From NCBI GenBank assembly GCA_914767715.1, contig OU612071.1, positions 25,047,681-25,111,680 on the forward strand: a DNA stretch of 64,000 nucleotides, written 5' to 3'. Numbering within the stretch: position 1 is the stretch's first letter; every line of letters starts with the position of its first letter. Source of the stretch: Membranipora membranacea (lineage: Eukaryota; Bryozoa; Gymnolaemata; Cheilostomatida; Membraniporidae). This document shows, in pieces, positions 47,979 to 60,283 of this stretch. The notes beneath the pieces were generated by a model that searched no databases, had not been told where the DNA came from, and saw only the letters and a program-made list of their open reading frames with translations. The position numbers and the translations under genes were made by a program.

Positions 47979-49952
47979 TTAACATCTTTCACATATATAA
48001 CCCTGAGGATATATACTGCAGTATCCATCATCATATCCAAACCGTTGATGTTCAGGAACAGGATGTGTGATAGTCCAGTGATTTCTGTTAGAGATCAATG
48101 TGATACATCCTTGTATACCTCCATAATTATCAGGTTGACCATCGATCCAGGCTTCTACTGTAACTGGATCATCAACAACCCCTTTACTCCAGTACCAGCT
48201 GCCACTTTGCTTACGGCCTCCAATAGTCATATCTACTTTCCTGTTTATTGAAATAATCAGATATTAATCAAAGCCTTGATTTCACACACAGCCCATAGTG
48301 GAAACCTTGCTTGAAATCAGTTAGTTAGCGAAGGACGAAAATCAATACAACGTCACAGAAAGAAACTCCAAAGCTGAAAACCACCTATGGAATACACAGC
48401 TAGAGCAGCTGTGTGTGGTTTGGATTAAGCATGTGCCTAGAAGTGCTATTTATGGTCACGGTGTAAAAAAACTTGGATCAGAACATCAGCTTAGGTCATT
48501 TACTCCCTACCATATAGTCTAGTAAAGCTTCCAGAGGACATATGCTACTCATTCATTTTACAAATCTTGACGGAACTCACATGAGATTTGGGTCACTAGA
48601 CCTATATCCTTTCATCCAGTAAAACTCGTTCCAGGACTCGATGGTAGCCAGCCTCCCTCCTTTTAATCTACATTTCTCCTGAGCACCGTTGAAAGTCTGT
48701 TTGTCAGTCGTCTCAAACCAATAACAATGATCATTTATACCTTGTACCCATCCAGTAGGACAACCTGTAAAGTAATAATGATAATACACAGGTATTTTAG
48801 TATAGAAAGTGAAAAAATATCAAATAAACTGGTCCATTACTTGGCGCCAAGTTTATCATGGGGCAAAAATCTGCCAGATACAAGAAAATCAATCTTTCAT
48901 AAAAAAATGACTTTTTTTGAATATAGATATTCCAGGTGGTTTATTTCACTGTTTCTTGCTCATGTTCAGTTTCATACGCTAAGGTAAGAAACTTGTACAA
49001 AAATAATCATTCAGGCAGAATATTTAACAGTAAGGCTGTAGAGTATATACACTACAATGTTTAATTGCTGCATCGGTCCTAAGAAAGAGAGAAAATAATC
49101 TAAAGTCGTTGATATCACTCACCTGCTGGTGCAGATGTTGGCCAGATAGAAGGTGATGGAGTTACTGATAGAGAAGGGCCGCGGATGCTGACGCCACTCG
49201 GCCCACGTAGGCCTCCTAAAAGCAAAATGCAAACGAAAAATCATTATTTGAATCTTTCGACAAACAAAAACCAAAGATTTCAATAGCAAAGTATGGCTTT
49301 CTCCATAACTTAGCTATAGATTATCCCCCAAATGTACAAAGGTCCCATAATTCAGCAGTATCCCTAATGAAGGTCTTTTTCCCCACAGTTCTGAGCAGCG
49401 GGTGATATAGAAATCAGAATCATGGTGTATTTAACTGGTTCGTTACTTTACGTCCGATCAACCAATGTCATATTGGGACAGGAAAGAGGATATGAATTTA
49501 TTCTCTTCAAAAATCACTTGGTAATCGAATCAGTTTATAGGTTTATTGGCGTGTTTGGTACATGGTATCTACATAATAACATCAATACCTCATAGATGAG
49601 TAGGTTGTAAATTGCCAAAACTACACATAATTTTTACATAGAACTGCTAGGAATTTTATAGGCAGTGAAAAAATAGTGCACTACTTCTGCAAAACTAGCT
49701 GCCAAACTTTATGCTGATTTGGCCTTTTGCTGCAGAAAAAATTATTATCATAATAAAAGATCACTCATCTCCTAAGATCTTTGAGTCAGAATTTGAATAT
49801 AGTGTCTTTGTTCTCCAAAATTGTCGCACCAAATCTTTAGAGACAGACAATGTATGTTCATATCACTCACCTCGCTGAGCAGAAGCCGACCAGATACAAA
49901 CAGAGACAACCAGAAGAATAACAGGTGATGTAATCCTTCGCACTTCCATCAT
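47979..49952 (-). CDS. Secreted C-type lectin-like protein, four coding exons (intact)
   Basis: Coding exons on the minus strand: 49871-49952, 49123-49215, 48581-48764, 47979-48240; the total is 621 bases (206 aa plus stop) with all phases matching. Exon 1 encodes a signal peptide (MMEVRRITSPVILLVVSVC to ASAQ). Exon 2 is a short S/P-rich linker. Exons 3-4 encode one C-type lectin domain starting CPTGWVQGINDHCYWFE, with AQEKCRLKGGRLATIES and EFYWMKGY, then DGQPDN, GGIQGCITLIS, and YICERC at the end. The QPD motif would normally indicate galactose-type binding. The usual WND calcium-site motif is replaced by WTITHP, so calcium-dependent sugar binding is uncertain. Small secreted lectins of this kind serve in immunity, mucus or shell matrix in molluscs; which applies here cannot be said. 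Confidence 0.88.
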
Positions 49953-50156
49953 CTACAAATAATTATGATAATGTATTTATGCAGTTTACAATAAATAATA
50001 TCTGAGTTTCGACATGGATACATTTAATCAGCATAGATATATATACACTGTAACAATGGTCTTGCACTGTAGGCTTAATAATATTCATGTCAGACACTTC
50101 TTCCAATACACAAGCTGTCTCTAACTCCTTGCTGTCACGAACTTACTGTATAGTAT

Positions 50157-50205
50157 TATGATTTCTGTGATAGACTAACTGTGAGGATGTAGTTCTCAAG
50201 TTAGG
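50157..50205 (-). other. Probable non-coding first exon of the intact lectin gene
   Basis: gagaactacatcctcacagt, a following stretch, and a donor (GTAAGT at 50151-50156) are almost the same as the 5' leader of the inverted copy (about 54248-54310). Conservation plus the TATA box just upstream support transcription start near 50205. The leader would splice to the acceptor at 49953-49954. Confidence 0.6.
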
Positions 50206-50230
50206 ATGATTAAAATCTATCATCACTTTG

Positions 50231-50285
50231 TGTTTATATAGTATAGGAATCGTCACTGATTGGATGACAAATAGCCAATGATATG
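50231..50285 (-). promoter_or_regulatory. Lectin promoter: TATA box and CCAAT-type sites
   Basis: TATATAAACA on the minus strand at 50231-50240, with an upstream block holding gattgg/ccaat words and ctgattggatgac at 50255-50285. The same arrangement, in the same order, lies in front of the plus-strand copy. Confidence 0.6.
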
Positions 50286-53200
50286 AGTCAGCTAGAAAAC
50301 AGGACAATTAACAGAAGAGGTAGTACCAGGAAATTATAATAATTTACTGACAGATGTACAATGATGTATCTATTACATTTTCTAACTGATTCGTTATGAG
50401 ATTAGCCAATGGATGATGTTGATTTGCTTAAAAAATGCTGTTAAATTAGGCATGAAATATTGCTCAGCGATCGAAGGCGCTAATGTTCAGTTCAGTTTAA
50501 ATAATGGCAGTTTGCCTGCAGCTTTCACATTTACAATCACATATTGGGTATCATTTTGGAGTAAGGTGCTGGTTTATGCAATAATGTATTTCAACTGAGA
50601 TATGGAATCACAATGGCTAAAGCAAGTATTTCACGCTTAGTAGCGTCAAATGAGTTATATCAGTTTTTGTTATACCAGTATTCCCCGATTGGTCACAGAG
50701 CATCCAATGAAATTATGACAGAAGCAATCAATGACCCACTTTGCGGATAATCATACTTCAAACCTATTTATTGTGTCACAAAACTGCCGTCGAAAGGTGC
50801 AGCGCAGTAACAGTGTTGCTCTGAGCCAAGTGATATGTTTATCCTATTTTGCCCAGTCAGCACTGAAATAAGCTATGGCCCCAAACTCTGATTTTGGGTT
50901 TCCGGAAAAAAACTTAAATGCTCTGCAGAATTACAAAGATTTATTTTGGATTCTTATATCAGAATGATGTTATTCTGCTATGTTACACTGGGAAGCCAGC
51001 CATAAAAAAAAACTCAGCGCCACAGTGCAGTACAAATAGGGGAATATTGGTCTCCTTGTGATCCAGATATTGAAATTCTTACACTGCATGATCGACGACT
51101 TTGTATTGACTATCGTATATGTGATACATGTAAAACAACATTATTTTCTGCTGGGATCAGGATTTAGGCCTAAACCTGTCAGAATTATCCGGTTTAGGAA
51201 AAATTATTTAGCCATAAGATTAGGCTCATCAATTAATCCCTAAGAAACTTTCCACACTGGTGTTGATATCAGACTAGGTAGCATAGCATTCCCTTGTAAG
51301 ACATTTAATTTTAGCATTGAGAAAGTTATGGCCTATAAAACTTTGTATTATTGGCCAATAATTGGCATCGGGAATGCACAGTGATTGGGGATTTTGTTAC
51401 AGCAGCACTACATAGGGTCAGGGAACTCATTATACTAATAGATCCACATTGTAAACCGATAATTAAATGTACTGGCTATATCCCAGGACCAACATTACAA
51501 AAGGACACCAGCCATAGATTTTACCGCTGTTACTAGATAAGAATTTTAGTCATTTTAAAAATCAGCCGATCCCGTAGTGCCATAGATAAATTTAAGACTA
51601 CAGTCTTGATACATCCCAATTAGCACTCCACCGGAAATATACATTTTAATCAACAGGTTAACATGTTACATCATCAGAATAATGAACTCACTGACACTAT
51701 GTCAAGTTGCTATGGCAACGTAAAACTCTGATACTCGCTTATTCCCAGTGCCGATTGGTCATCCACTAATCTATCATTATTTTATTGTATCATTCCGCAA
51801 ATACCTTAATCTCTATAGTTAAGTAATAATTACAAAACATTGGTAAGATAATGTGATGAGATTATCTGAATGACCCTACCTCCTTATTTCCTTGTGCAGT
51901 CTTTTAGAGAATGTACTTAATTCATTGGATAGTTTGATGACCAATCATTTGAAGTCTATCGTTGCAAAAACTTGCACTAATCTCTAATCTATACTTGCCA
52001 TGTTCTAGATGTTCAAACGAGTAGAAAGTATAATATTTCACACTTATTCGATGCATATGGCAACATTCATAGATAAAAGGCGACATTCTGAAATATTTTA
52101 GTTGTTACACATTATCGACATTGCCCAAGATCATTCATATGACGCCAAAAAGGAATGTGAATAATAGACTATGATCTTAGGCAAAGTTGATGAATCGGCA
52201 AAAAAATTAAATTTTCCAAAGTTTCCCTAATGTTCTTTATCTTGACAGATTGGACAAAATATGTTTTAAATGTTACCCATTAAGTGTAAAATATTGCTCA
52301 AATAAACAAGTACAAATTAGAGATTTGTGCAAGTTTTTTGCAATGATAGCTTTGAAATGATTGGTCTTCAAAGTATCCAATGATGTCTGGCAGTATAAGA
52401 TTTCTTAAATTGTAATCTGATCTAGTAGCGGTTGAAGACTCTATGGCTGGTGTGCGTTGCACTAATGGTCTTGGAGTCAACACTATTGGTCTTCTTTTAG
52501 AGCCCAACCAGCGCCAACGGCATTCATCAGTTCATTTTGTTGCATTGTCAGTATAATAATTCACTGACCCCCCTGATGCTGGTTACCAAGGGCCGATCGA
52601 TGGCCGATACCCTACAAAGCTTGAGAGTCCAAACATCCTAGACATTAGGAGTCTATCTAATGCTGAAACTTGATTGTGATGTAATACAGGATAATGCCAT
52701 TCTTTACCTAGTCTCTAAATTAAACTTATGTGGAAACTCTATCGGGGATTACTCAGCAATCCAAAGCATATGGTTAATTAATTATTTCTAAAGCGACAGT
52801 TTCGGGCTTAAATCCTGATCCCAAGCAAAAGCTGTATTTTACTGGCACCACATGCGATGGTTTTCATGAAGTCATCATGCAGTGTACGCCAACTCGATTT
52901 CTTGTCTCAATCTCAGCAACACAATTTATAAAATCTCCAACCATTTATCCCTGAGTTTGGAATCTAGTTACAATTTGCATTTTGTGACTAGGACATTATT
53001 TTCAATGCAATCGAAATTTTTGAAGTATAGTTCCAATGGTTGGCAAATCCCATTCTCATTTTCAATAGATCAATTTGGTTACGTTGGAACGCTGGCATTT
53101 ACAGACTAAAATTTGTGTGCGGCGCTGAGTTTAACTAAATGATCAAGTAATCAGGATATTCAAGTAATATTAGAATTCAGGAACTCAAACACTTACAATT

Positions 53201-54205
53201 TCGGATAACTTGAGATGACTTGGCCTCTCAATATAACATTGCAGCACGATATCTGAGGTTATAACACAAAAATAAATCTTTGAGCATTAGCTGGATGCTT
53301 TGCGTTTTTTTCTGGAAACCCGAAATTACAGCTTGGGGTTACAACGGGTTTCAATAGTAACAAGGAAAAAAAATATACTGTGATATAGAGAAACACTGTC
53401 ATAGCTTTATCTCTATTGAGGGCACTCTTCTGACAAAAATAATAGTTTGTGTATCGAACAAATATTTTAGACCATTATTAGTAATCCATTTCTGACATTT
53501 CTAACAGTGGGTTTCTTAGTTTTCAATGCCGGCAGTCAGGTCTCAGGCTAAGGTCCTATGATATGAATCATCTCAAAATCAGATTTTACTTGTATTTTGT
53601 AATAGAGCTTCCGCACAGTGATACACAATAAGCCATCATAAGTCAAGATTTTAACAAACAGATCCACACCATTCCACCATCATTGTCCTCCTACAGTCAG
53701 TCAGATTATGCGGTTAATTTATTCGAAATGGCGACCCATTAGTTGATTTTGCTATATTCATTGGATGCACTGTGACCAATCAGGGGAATACTCGTATTAG
53801 GGAAACTAACATAGCTTTTTTAACGGTACTAAGTGCGAGATCTTTACATTGTTTGTTGTAATGGGAGATAATCTTAATATCAGTTCACATCTATGATACC
53901 TTTATAGTGAATTTTAATGTGAAAGCTGTGGCAAAATTGCCGTAAATTTAATTTTCACACTTTACATTAGCGCCTTTGATTGTAGAGTAATATTTTACAC
54001 CTAATTTACCAGCATTCTACAAGCGGATCAACTTCAGCCATTGGCTAATCATATAGCCAATCAGACAGAAAATGTAATAGGTACTGTATCGTTGTTCTGT
54101 CAGTGAATTCTCATGGTCCGTTGGTACATTCTCTTCTTTTAGTTGTCCTGTTTTCTTGCTGACTCATTGGTTATTTTTTTATCCGATCAGTGATGACTTC
54201 TTAAC
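50286..54205. other. Spacer between the head-to-head lectin copies
   Basis: The outer parts belong to the inverted duplication. 50630-50760 is matched, inverted, by about 53700-53835 (gcatccaatg.../cattggatgc; gaccaatc; gggaatac). 50880-50970 is matched by about 53225-53340 (aaataaatcttt; gtttttttccggaaaccc). The innermost 2.2 kb (about 51.0-53.2 kb) shows no clear pairing. A further block at 51735-51810 (cttattcccagtgccgattg) faintly resembles the promoter-distal element. No supported gene; frames at 50413, 51058, 52298 and 52882 are short and featureless. Confidence 0.6.
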
Positions 54206-54213
54206 TATATAAA
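54206..54213 (+). promoter_or_regulatory. TATA box of the inverted lectin copy
   Basis: TATATAAA lies about 35 bases upstream of a leader almost the same as that of the intact gene. Upstream CCAAT/ATTGG words (about 54040-54065 and 54160-54175) are conserved too, so the promoter of the dead copy looks intact. Confidence 0.6.
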
Positions 54214-54466
54214 GAGAAGATCATGGTAGTTTCTCATCATTCTAACTTGAGAACTACAACCTTACAGTTAGTCTACCACAGAGAGTGTCTCACAAAAAGC
54301 ATATTACAGTAAGTTTAAGGCAGTTAGTGTATTACAAGAAGTTTATTACAAGCAGTTGAAGATTATTACAGCGCAAGATAACTATTAATAAATGCTTATC
54401 CAACACCTCCATGTCAAAACTCCAAGCATATATTAATTATTTATTTATTCTTATAATTATTTGTAG

Positions 54467-56459
54467 ATGATGGCAGTGCGAAGGATTATTTCACCTGTTA
54501 GTCATCTGATTGTCTCTGTTTGTATCTGGTCAGCTACTGGTTAGAGAGGTGAGTTATATGGACATATAATTGTCTGTCTCGGCAGAAATGAAACAGCAAT
54601 TATAGAAAACAGCTGCTGCACAAAGTTCGACTAGGAGACTATTAGAATCAAATTCCGCCTCAAAGTCTTTGGGTTAAGTAAACTTCAATTATATTAATGA
54701 TTGTTTGACCAGTTTTTAAAGACTACCACAAGGCTAAACCAGTATTAGATGATATTAAATCAGGGGCACTGAACAGGAGAGGTCGTATATATTTTCAGTC
54801 AGGGAGAAATCCAGCCTTTGCTCTAAAAATGCCTTGCTTCTGAAATGGGTTTGATTAAAACTTCAAATGCATATTTCAAACTTCAATAAGCTTGATTGTT
54901 GACATTGCACTGTGATTTCAGGAGTCGTACGTGAGTCGAGTCGAAATAGAAATAATATAGTCCGCTCCCCTTCTTCTTCAGTGACTCTATCACCTTCTAT
55001 CTGGCCAACCTCTGCACCAGCAGGTGAGTGACATCAAAGACGTTCTCTCTTTCTTACGACCGATGCAGTTATTATATATAGTAAGTGCTATGTATATACT
55101 CTACAGCCTTACTGTTCGATGTTCAGCCTGCATGATTCAAATGTGAGGTTATTTATATCAAATTTACTTTCGTGAACATTAGCAAGAAATTGGTGAATTA
55201 TAACATTTTGGGATAAATAGAAATTTGAAGATCTCTTTTATGATGAAAGAACAGTTTTCTCATATCTGGCCAATAATTTCACTTTCAATACTAAAATACC
55301 TGTGAATAATTGTTATATCATTATTTCTCTGCAGATTGCCCTACCGGCTGGGTACAGGGTATAAATGATCATTGTTATTGGTTTGAGACAACTGACAAAA
55401 AAACTTTCAACGGTGCTCAGGAGAAATGTAGATTGAAAGGAGGGAGGCTGGCAACCATCGAGTCTTTGAATGAGTTCTACTGGATGAAAGGATATAGGTC
55501 TAGCGAACCAAATCTCATCTGAGTTTCATTATTTGATGTAAGGGTAGAGAGCAATTGACCTAAGCCTCCCCCTAGGCTTACATATGGTTGTGATTTGTTG
55601 CTGTGCGTCTCATTCTTTTATCAGTTTTGGTGCTCCTCTGTGTGACATAATATCGATATTCTTCTAGTGGTAACATGTCGTACAAGCAACCTTTGATATT
55701 GTTGGCCGCAAGCACTGTTTCGGTCATGGCCCTGGACTGGGATTCAGTCCAACAACTTGGAGCTATCTACTCAGGTTGGGTGTGTCAGTTTGAGCATATA
55801 ACTTCATACAATAACAAACCAAAACCCATCAGCCAATCAAAACAAAACCAAAACACAAGCACATGGGTCCATTTATAAGGTACAATAATAGTAATACATG
55901 AGTAGATAACACCACAGACACAATATCCAACATCACCAATAGTACAGACAAGCCTCATTTTTTGCCTGAATCCCAGGCTACCATGGCCCTTGTGTGAAAT
56001 GAATACGCTGGTATGTGATGCTCCGATCAATTTCCTTTTCACACTGCAGCCATGAAGAGCTCTACTAGGCACATATTTATTCCTACTCAAATCGAGCATA
56101 GCTTACAGCTGGTTATGGCATTATTGAGCTAAAGCACAATTTCATTTCATTTCTATGGGCTGCGCGTGCAATAAAGACTGATTATTTCATTAAACAGGAA
56201 AGTAGATATGACTTTTGGAGGCCGTAAGCAAAGTGGCAGCTAGTACTGGAGTAAAGGTACTGTTGATTATCCAGTTACAGTAGAAGCCTGGATTGATGGT
56301 TAACCTGATAAATATGGAGGTATACAAGGATGTATTACATTGATCTCTAACAGAAATCACTGGACTATCACACATCCTGTTGCTGAACAACAAAGGTTTG
56401 GATATGATGATGGATACTGCAGTATATATCCTCAGGGTTATATCTGTGAGAGATGTTAA
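54467..56459 (+). pseudogene. Inverted C-type lectin copy, inactivated
   Basis: Each coding exon of the intact gene has a counterpart: 54467-54548 (82 bases, same length), 54922-55023 (102 versus 93), 55335-55518 (184, same) and 56198-56459 (262, same). Damage, all in the frame of the intact gene: a TAG at 54542-54544 ends the signal-peptide exon. The donor after 55518 is CTGAGT instead of GTGAGT. A TAG at 56241-56243 replaces a W codon. A TAA at 56301-56303 replaces the Q of the QPD motif. The second exon has drifted and gained 9 bases. The third exon alone is almost unchanged (CPTGWVQGINDHCYWFE). The promoter and poly(A) signal survive, so a non-coding transcript is possible. Confidence 0.9.
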
Positions 56460-56819
56460 ACTCTACAGCTCAACAAAGATGATGACTGACTCTTAAACCC
56501 TGCAACTAATTCCGATGCCCTTTTTGTTAAATTTATGAGATAATTAACAAGATTTTAACAATAATAAAGACTTAAATGTTTTAAATTATGTATGCATTTG
56601 ATAAAATAAAAATCGAAAACTGCAAAAAACCAACTTATTTAGTTATGTATTATGTCAATTGAATTCGATATCATGTCAATAAAAATTTGCATGGCAGGTC
56701 AAGGATTTGCTAAAAGTGCTTCAAATATAATTACAAACCACTGATAACCGACAAGTCATAAAACTGTTGTGCTAAAAACATGAACTCTTAGTTTTTCATT
56801 TAATACAACAAGTCAAGTT

Positions 56820-59270
56820 GAATTTAGTCGCCTCTGGCAAACAAACTTTTGTGTAGAAAATAGCACTTCTTTAGTTTTAGAAGCATTTAAAAGAAGGTCT
56901 AAATCAGTGCATTGTTGGGCTATCCTGTTTATCTCAGAAAAGTAATTACATAAATCTTGATTTTCTCCAATACATCCTATCACACAGGTGTCCTCAGCAT
57001 ATTTTAAAATAGTTACATTGCTCATGCTAGATCCAATCTTATCAGTAGAAATAGAAAACAAAAATGGACTTAGTACTGAGCCTTGAGGTGTGCCAGCGTT
57101 GGTAGTAATTGGCTTAGACAGCTTATCTTTCACTAATGTTTGTTGTTTACGTTGGCTTAGAAAGCTTGTAATCCAACCAGTTACTTTTGTGTCTAGATGT
57201 TGAAGTTGGGGTATGAGGTATTCCAACAGAAAAAGGAGCATACACGGGCAATACAACGTCAACAGCAACAATAATGATAATCGCAACGGGAGCGGCAATG
57301 GAAACAGCAACGACAATGGCAACAGCAGTAGCAATATCGATTGGTGGGCTCATTTTATCACAAATGGCAACATCAACAAAAACAACATCAATAGGATTCC
57401 CATTGGCAACAGCAATCACAATTAGCATTTCTGTCTAGGTGTTCGGTAACAGTGTCTAATAGAGATATCGACGCATCTTCAGTGGTTTTGTTAGGCTGAT
57501 ATGCGAACTGAGTGGGATCGTTAAGATTAGGGGCTAAGCGTTTCATTACTAGTTGCTCAAGACACTTCCCAACTACAGAAGTTAACGCTATTGGACGAAA
57601 GTCTTTTGGTTCAACGGCACCTGCACATTTTTGTATGGGTTTGATCGTCGCCGTCTTCCATATCTAAGGCATAGTACCCTGCTGGATTGATCTATTGAGT
57701 ATGGTGGTCAACGGCTCAGCTAGGACCGGTGCAACCGACTTCAGCAGTCGACCAGTGATAGTATCAGGTCCCGGACTCTTGTTGACATTCACACCACGCA
57801 GGGTTGCCTACACTTCTTCAAAAGAAAACTCATCAAAAGGCATATCAAGTGGTGGCAAAACAGGCATATCCTAGGATTTATCAAATCTATTGAAAAAAGA
57901 ATTCATAGTATCAGCATTTAGAGAGCACCCAGGCACATTATTCTTAAGTTTTAATATAGATTTCAATTGACTCCAAGCTACTCTGCGATTACTCTGCATC
58001 TTACTCTCAATTTCAGAGGCATGTATGTGTTTAGCTTCTCTGATTGCCTTCTGGACATGAGCTTTCAGTTTATGGTGTTCTGGTGAACCAGTGAGGTAGG
58101 CAGTGTGCTTATCGCCAATCATCCGGGCGATTCTGGGAGTCATCCATGATTTGTTGTTGGCTGGGAGTCTTATCGTTCTGAATGGAATGCAGTTTTCTAT
58201 GGAGAAGTTCAGGTATTCAACAAATACATCAGTGGCAGTATTGACATCAGTGGATGAGAGCAGTTCTGACCAGTCGGTGTCATCAAGACAACTTAGTAGC
58301 TTGTTCATGTTCTCATCACTCCACACTTGCTTGGTAACAGTTGATGGCTTGCTGGTGAGTGCTCTGTGTGTGTACGTTGGTAATAGGAAGACATAGGCAT
58401 GATCAGAGTTCCCTAGTTCAGGTAGCTTTGTTAATTTATATGAGTTATTGATGTTTATATAACACTTATCCAGGATCTTGTCACCTCTAGTAGTGCATGT
58501 CACTTGCTGTTGGAAATGAGGCAGTTGTACATATGAGCTGTTGAAATCACCAAGCACTACAATGGTAGCGTTGGGATTTGCCCTCTCTAGAGTTTCTATG
58601 ACGTCATGGATCTTCCTAACATCTTCCTTGACAACCCCACTGGAGGGCGCCACGAACAATGTACAATATACTAGTACCACAATGATACAAGGGATTTCCC
58701 TTGGTAACCAGAATGGCCTTGTCTGACTGTCATCATCTCTAATGTTCGTTCTGAGTGGGTCAACACAATTGAACCTTGATCGCACCACTTATCATTTATA
58801 TAAATTAATAAACCACCACCTTGATTTTTATTGGTGGTGGTCTGACTTCTGTCGCACCGAAGAGTCCAAAAGCCATCTAGAGCTACCTGAGAGTCTAAGA
58901 AATTGTCATTGAGCCATGTTTCTGTCAAAGCAATCACACAGCAGTTTTGAAGTTGGTTAGTTTGGAATGCTGCCTCCAGCTGATCTACTTTGTTGTATAG
59001 TCTGTTGACATTAGACAGGAAGATGCTGGGTAAGGGACTTCTAATCTTCCCATTACACTTACTGTCTTTTAGTTTTTGTCTTGCTCCTGATCTCTTCCCT
59101 CTTTTCTTACTCCTCAGAATTTCCGTAGATTGACACTTGACTACTTTTCTATATTTAGTGTCCCAGAGGTGCTTCTGTACAGTTTTTGTGGATCTGCCAA
59201 TATGTAGGAGAGTTCTACAATGTACCTTGAGACAGTAGGCTGATGGTGGAGTGCTTTAACTGGTATAAAA
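56820..59270 (-). mobile_element. Degraded non-LTR retrotransposon (LINE), endonuclease and reverse transcriptase
   Basis: Minus strand, 5' to 3': LPSIFLSNVNRLYNKVDQL then ALTETWLNDN and GGGLLIYINDKWC (about 59030-58790), and RPFWLPREIP, VVLGDFNSS and GNSDHAYVF (about 58740-58380). These are apurinic-type endonuclease motifs. A spacer region to about 57870 follows, then reverse-transcriptase remains including AGTPQGSVLSPFLFSI and YAEDTCVIG (57100-56980). Inactivation is evident: a frame change near 58735 between EMMTVR and RPFWLP, a stop at 57871, a CAA/CAG-rich tract at about 57235-57425 where palm motif A is expected, and YAED in place of Y-A/V-D-D at the catalytic site. The motif pattern fits the CR1/Rex-like side of LINEs; the clade was not determined. 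Confidence 0.8.
57204..57441. repeat. Low-complexity CAA/CAG/AAC-rich insert in the LINE
   Basis: Trinucleotide-biased DNA flanked by the near-identical words tctagatgttg and tctaggtgttc, which could be a target-site duplication or repeat-slippage ends. It gives a long hydrophobic frame on one strand and an asparagine-rich one on the other, both artefacts. Confidence 0.55.
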
Positions 59271-60283
59271 ATAGCTAAAACTCAGAGAATTTTCAGGAGC
59301 ACTTTCAAAACAAGGCCGCCATTTTTCGGCGCCAAATTAATGAAATTATTATGGAATTATGGAATACTAATTCATATTTAAACTATTGTTTGCATTGACA
59401 ATATATCGAGCTATAGCGTAACTGTTACCTGATTCGATCTGAATAACAATCAGATTCCTATCATGACACTGTTGGGGCTACTGACTGGAAGTGACTGACT
59501 ATTGTGACTAATGAGGCTGCAAAATATGATCTCTAAACTGATATGCAAAATTGCCCTTATTTGTTTGCTTCGTGCTATTTGACATCTGATTGATTCAGAG
59601 TTGTATCCTCTCGGAATAAATAACAATCTTATCATGATTTAACTAGACACGTAGATGTTGTCGTCCCATACTGAGTGTGACAAAAATGTTTTTGCAGATG
59701 CAAAACTTTGTCATATCTCTTGTGTCAAGTTCAGATTTTGCAACCTTTCTCTTTGAAGTGCAGATTACCTGTCAATTGTGTGGGAGCACAGTCTAGTATA
59801 TCGAATTAAGCTCCATGATAAGGAATTAGTTCAAGCAGATTTCTTCAACGGATTATCCTTGCTGTCAATAACAACATGTTCACATGGGAAATACTTTAAT
59901 TGCTCATCAAGTTACCTGATGAGATGTAAAGGCTACAAGGGTGCTATAGAATAATACTATCCTGAGGAATGACTGCGACAGACATGTAAGACCACGAAAG
60001 TCAACCCAATTTGTTGTACTGTTGACTTCATTGGGCTCTTCTATAGGCATATAAAAACACGATTAGGATTACTCAGCATGATCAGATATTGTATCATTCA
60101 CAAATTGCATGACCAGTAAACATACTATGCTTTGTCACACGGGCACAATATTTAATGGATGGGTTTTGAACAGGAATAATTAGGGTTCAATCAGCAAACG
60201 TTATTGACTGCTTGCTGATACTGAAGGGAGAATATTAATTTGGTCAAGGATTGAATTGGTACAATTTTTAACACTCTACCAAA
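59271..60283. other. Stretch between the LINE and the temptin-like gene
   Basis: No exon, TATA box or repeat could be assigned with confidence. It should contain the promoter and 5' UTR of the temptin-like gene. Confidence 0.4.

Noticed and set aside
52298-52507. 69-codon minus-strand frame in the lectin spacer, possible transposase fragment
   Set aside because: No catalytic motif or terminal repeats could be recognised.
57147-57428. Hydrophobic 93-codon frame resembling a membrane protein
   Set aside because: Product of the trinucleotide-rich tract in the LINE, not a gene.
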